From Marisa cornuarietis (Eukaryota; Mollusca; Gastropoda; Architaenioglossa; Ampullariidae), in NCBI GenBank assembly GCA_004794655.1, contig SMMW01000074.1:583740-647739 (forward strand): DNA of 64,000 nucleotides. Direction: 5' to 3'. The position numbers were made by a program, and so were the translations under genes. The stretch's first letter is position 1, and every line of letters starts with the position of its first letter. Under the pieces are notes generated by a model. That model saw only the letters and a program-made list of their open reading frames with translations, did no database searches and was not told the origin of the DNA. Positions 60,613 to 64,000 of the stretch are shown piece by piece.

Positions 60613-63600
60613 CTAGTGTGATGTGTGCTGTGTGTAGGATGTGTTATTAGGAACTACATTGACTAGGGAGTGTATTACGACTAGTGTGATGTGTGCTGTG
60701 TGTAGGATGTGTTATTAGGAACTACATTGACTAGGAGTGTATTAGTGTGCTGTGTGTAGGATGTGTTATTAGGAACTACATTGACTAGGGAGTGTATTAC
60801 GACTAGTGTGATGTGTGCTGTGTGTAGGATGTGTTATTAGGAACTACATTGACTAGGGAGTGTATTACGACTAGTGTGATGTGTGCTGTGTGTAGGATGT
60901 GTTATTAGGAACTACATTGACTAGGGAGTGTATTAGTGTGCTGTGTGTAGGATGTGTTATTAGGAACTACATTGACTAGGGAGTGTATTACTACTAGTGT
61001 GATGTGTGCTGTGTGTAGGATGTGTTATTAGGAACTACATTGACTAGGGAGTGTATTACGACTAGTGTGCTGTGTGCTGTGTGTAGGATGTGTTATTAGG
61101 AACTACATTGACTAGGGAGTGTATTACGACTAGTGTGATGTGTGCTGTGTGTAGGATGTGTTATTAGGAACTACATTGACTAGGGAGTGTATTACGACTA
61201 GTGTGCTGTGTGCTGTGTGTAGGATGTGTTATTAGGAACTACATTGACTAGGGAGTGTATTACGACTAGTGTGATGTGTGCTGTGTGTAGGATGTGTTAT
61301 TAGGAACTACATTGACTAGGGAGTGTGTTACGACTAGTGTGCTGTGTGCTGTGTGTAGGATGTGTTATTAGGAACTACATTGACTAGGGAGTGTATTACG
61401 ACTAGTGTGATGTGTGCTGTGTGTAGGATGTGTTATTAGGAACTACATTGACTAGGGAGTGTATTACGACTAGTGTGATGTGTGCTGTGTGTAGGATGTG
61501 TTATTAGGAACTACATTGACTAGGGAGTGTATTACGACTAGTGTGATGTGTGCTGTGTGTAGGATGTGTTATTAGGAACTACATTGACTAGGGAGTGTAT
61601 TACGACTAGTGTGATGTGTGCTGTGTGTAGGATGTGTTATTAGGAACTACATTGACTAGGGAGTGTATTACGACTAGTGTGATGTGTGCTGTGTGTAGGA
61701 TGTGTTATTAGGAACTACATTGACTAGGGAGTGTATTACGACTAGTGTGATGTGTGCTGTGTGTAGGATGTGTTATTAGGAACTACATTGACTAGGGAGT
61801 GTATTACGACTAGTGTGATGTGTGCTGTGTGTAGGATGTGTTATTAGGAACTACATTGACTAGGGAGTGTATTACGACTAGTGTGATGTGTGCTGTGTGT
61901 AGGATGTGTTATTAGGAACTACATTGACTAGGGAGTGTATTACGACTAGTGTGATGTGTGCTGTGTGTAGGATGTGTTATTAGGAACTACATTGACTAGG
62001 AGTGTATTACGACTAGTGTGATGTGTGCTGTGTGTAGGATGTGTTATTAGGAACTACATTGACTAGGGAGTGTATTACGACTAGTGTGATGTGTGCTGTG
62101 TGTAGGATGTGTTATTAGGAACTACATTGACTAGGGAGTGTATTACGACTAGTGTGATGTGTGCTGTGTGTAGGATGTGTTATTAGGAACTACATTGACT
62201 AGGGAGTGTATTACGACTAGTGTGATGTGTGTGTGTGTAGGATGTGTTATTAGGAACTACATTGACTAGGAGTGTATTACGACTAGTGTGATGTGTGCTG
62301 TGTGTAGGATGTGTTATTAGGAACTACATTGACTAGGGAGTGTATTACGACTAGTGTGATGTGTGCTGTGTGTAGGATGTGTTATTAGGAACTACATTGA
62401 CTAGGGAGTGTATTACGTGTGTGATGTGTGCTGTGTGTAGGATGTGTTATTAGGAACTACATTGACTAGGGAGTGTATTACGACTAGTGTGATGTGTGCT
62501 GTGTGTAGGATGTGTTATTAGGACTACATTGACTAGGGAGTGTATTACGACTAGTGTGATGTGTGCTGTGTGTAGGATGTGTTATTAGGAACTACATTGA
62601 CTAGGGAGTGTATTACGACTAGTGTGATGTGTGCTGTGTGTAGGATGTGTTATTAGGAACTACATTGACTAGGGAGTGTATTACGACTAGTGTGATGTGT
62701 GCTGTGTGTAGGATGTGTTATTAGGAACTACATTGACTAGGGAGTGTATTACGACTAGTGTGATGTGTGCTGTGTGTAGGATGTGTTATTAGGAACTACA
62801 TTGACTAGGGAGTGTATTACGACTAGTGTGATGTGTGCTGTGTGTAGGATGTGTTATTAGGAACTACATTGACTAGGGAGTGTGTTACGACTAGTGTGAT
62901 GTGTGCTGTGTGTAGGATGTGTTATTAGGAACTACATTGACTAGGGAGTGTATTACGACTAGTGTGATGTGCTGTGTGTAGGATGTGTTATTAGGAACTA
63001 CATTGACTAGGGAGTGTATTACGACTAGTGTGATGTGTGCTGTGTGTAGGATGTGTTATTAGGAACTACATTGACTAGGGAGTGTATTACGACTAGTGTG
63101 ATGTGTGCTGTGTGTAGGATGTGTTATTAGGAACTACATTGACTAGGGAGTGTATTACGACTAGTGTGATGTGTGTAGGATGTGTTATTAGGAACTACAT
63201 TGACTAGGGAGTGTATTACGACTTGTGTGATGTGTGCTGTGTGTAGGATGTGTTATTAGGAACTACATTGACTAGGGAGTGTATTACGACTAGTGTGATG
63301 TGTGCTGTGTGTAGGATGTGTTATTAGGAACTACATTGACTAGGGAGTGTGTTACGACTAGTGTGATGTGTGCTGTGTGTAGGATGTGTTATTAGGAACT
63401 ACATTGACTAGGAGTGTATTACGACTAGTGTGATGTGTGCTGTGTGTAGGATGTGTTATTAGGAACTACATTGACTAGGGAGTGTATTACGACTAGTGTG
63501 ATGTGTGCTGTGTGTAGGATGTGTTATTAGGAACTACATTGACTAGGGAGTGTATTACGACTAGTGTGATGTGTGCTGTGTGTAGGATGTGTTATTAGGA

Positions 63601-64000
63601 ACTACATTGACTAGGGAGTGTATTACGACTAGTGTGATGTGTGCTGTGTGTAGGATGTGTTATTAGGAACTACATTGACTAGGAGTGTATTACGACTAGT
63701 GGGATGTGTGCTGTGTGTAGGATGTGTTATTAGGAACTACATTGACTAGGGAGTGTATTACGACTTGTGTGATGTGTGCTGTGTGTAGGATGTGTTATTA
63801 GGGACTACATTGACTAGGGAGTGTATTACGACTAGTGTGATGTGTGCTGTGTGTAGGATGTGTTATTAGGAACTACATTGACTAGGGAGTGTGTTACGAC
63901 TAGTGTGATGTGTGCTGTGTGTAGGATGTGTTATTAGGAACTACATTGACTAGGGAGTGTATTACGACTAGTGTGATGTGCTGTGTGTGGGATGTGTTAT
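60613..64000. repeat. 68-bp satellite array, ~50 units, open at the window edge
   Basis: The unit is 68 bp with blocks GACTAGTGTGATGTGTGCTG, TGTGTAGGATGTGTTATTAG and GAACTACATTGACTAGGGAG. Units are almost identical apart from short deletions and single-base changes. Between about 61,060 and 61,400 units with GTGTGCTG and GTGTGATG alternate, giving a 136-bp dimer. 68 is not divisible by 3 and stops occur, so no long frame is open. The array continues past 64,000. Confidence 0.98.

Noticed and set aside
60613..64000. CRISPR or multi-copy RNA gene array
   Set aside because: Units are near-identical with no spacers and no tRNA, 5S or snRNA features.

Overview
This window reads as animal nuclear DNA, most likely from a mollusc or another lophotrochozoan. 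The evidence is dense GT/CA and tetranucleotide microsatellites, several minisatellite and satellite arrays, decayed non-LTR retrotransposons of CR1-like and RTE-like type, tRNA-derived SINE fragments, and small candidate exons with GT-AG borders. The mollusc call is an inference from this repeat flavour and from no single diagnostic gene. I see no prokaryotic operons, ribosome binding sites, rRNA, intact tRNA or CRISPR array. Open frames over the simple repeats, such as runs of Cys-Val or Thr-His, are artefacts.

Layout. 0-12 kb: a His-rich, Thr-rich reading frame at the left edge, a probable solo LTR with a 5-bp target duplication (2.36-2.94 kb), scattered microsatellites, a LINE-type 3' tail (9.2 kb, minus strand) and a plausible minus-strand exon (9.9-10.15 kb). 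12.1-15.6 kb: a 39-bp minisatellite open for about 700 codons, a foldback element flanked by TTAA, and a CR1/Rex-like LINE 3' end. 16-27 kb: microsatellites, a candidate two- or three-exon gene for a small Cys-rich protein (19.7-20.4 kb), a degenerate 33-bp array and a pair of CGCG promoter-type elements (23.48 kb). 27.7-31.6 kb: three broken LINE fragments in tandem, two with simple repeats growing from their 3' tails.

32-48 kb: a 35-bp array, two copies of one MITE family in opposite orientation, SINE heads, a 25-bp array with higher-order structure, and 43-bp, 40-bp and 18-bp arrays. 48-60.6 kb: mostly unique or AT-rich DNA with microsatellites, a 24-nt near-perfect palindrome, and a 49-bp sequence present twice. 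60.6 kb to the end: a 68-bp satellite of about 50 units that runs off the window.

No complete multi-domain protein gene is visible. The window is best described as intergenic or intronic DNA rich in tandem repeats and dead transposons. Minisatellite and satellite arrays of unit length 13 bp or more make up roughly an eighth of it. The candidate exons are the parts most likely to belong to host genes, and they need transcript data to confirm.
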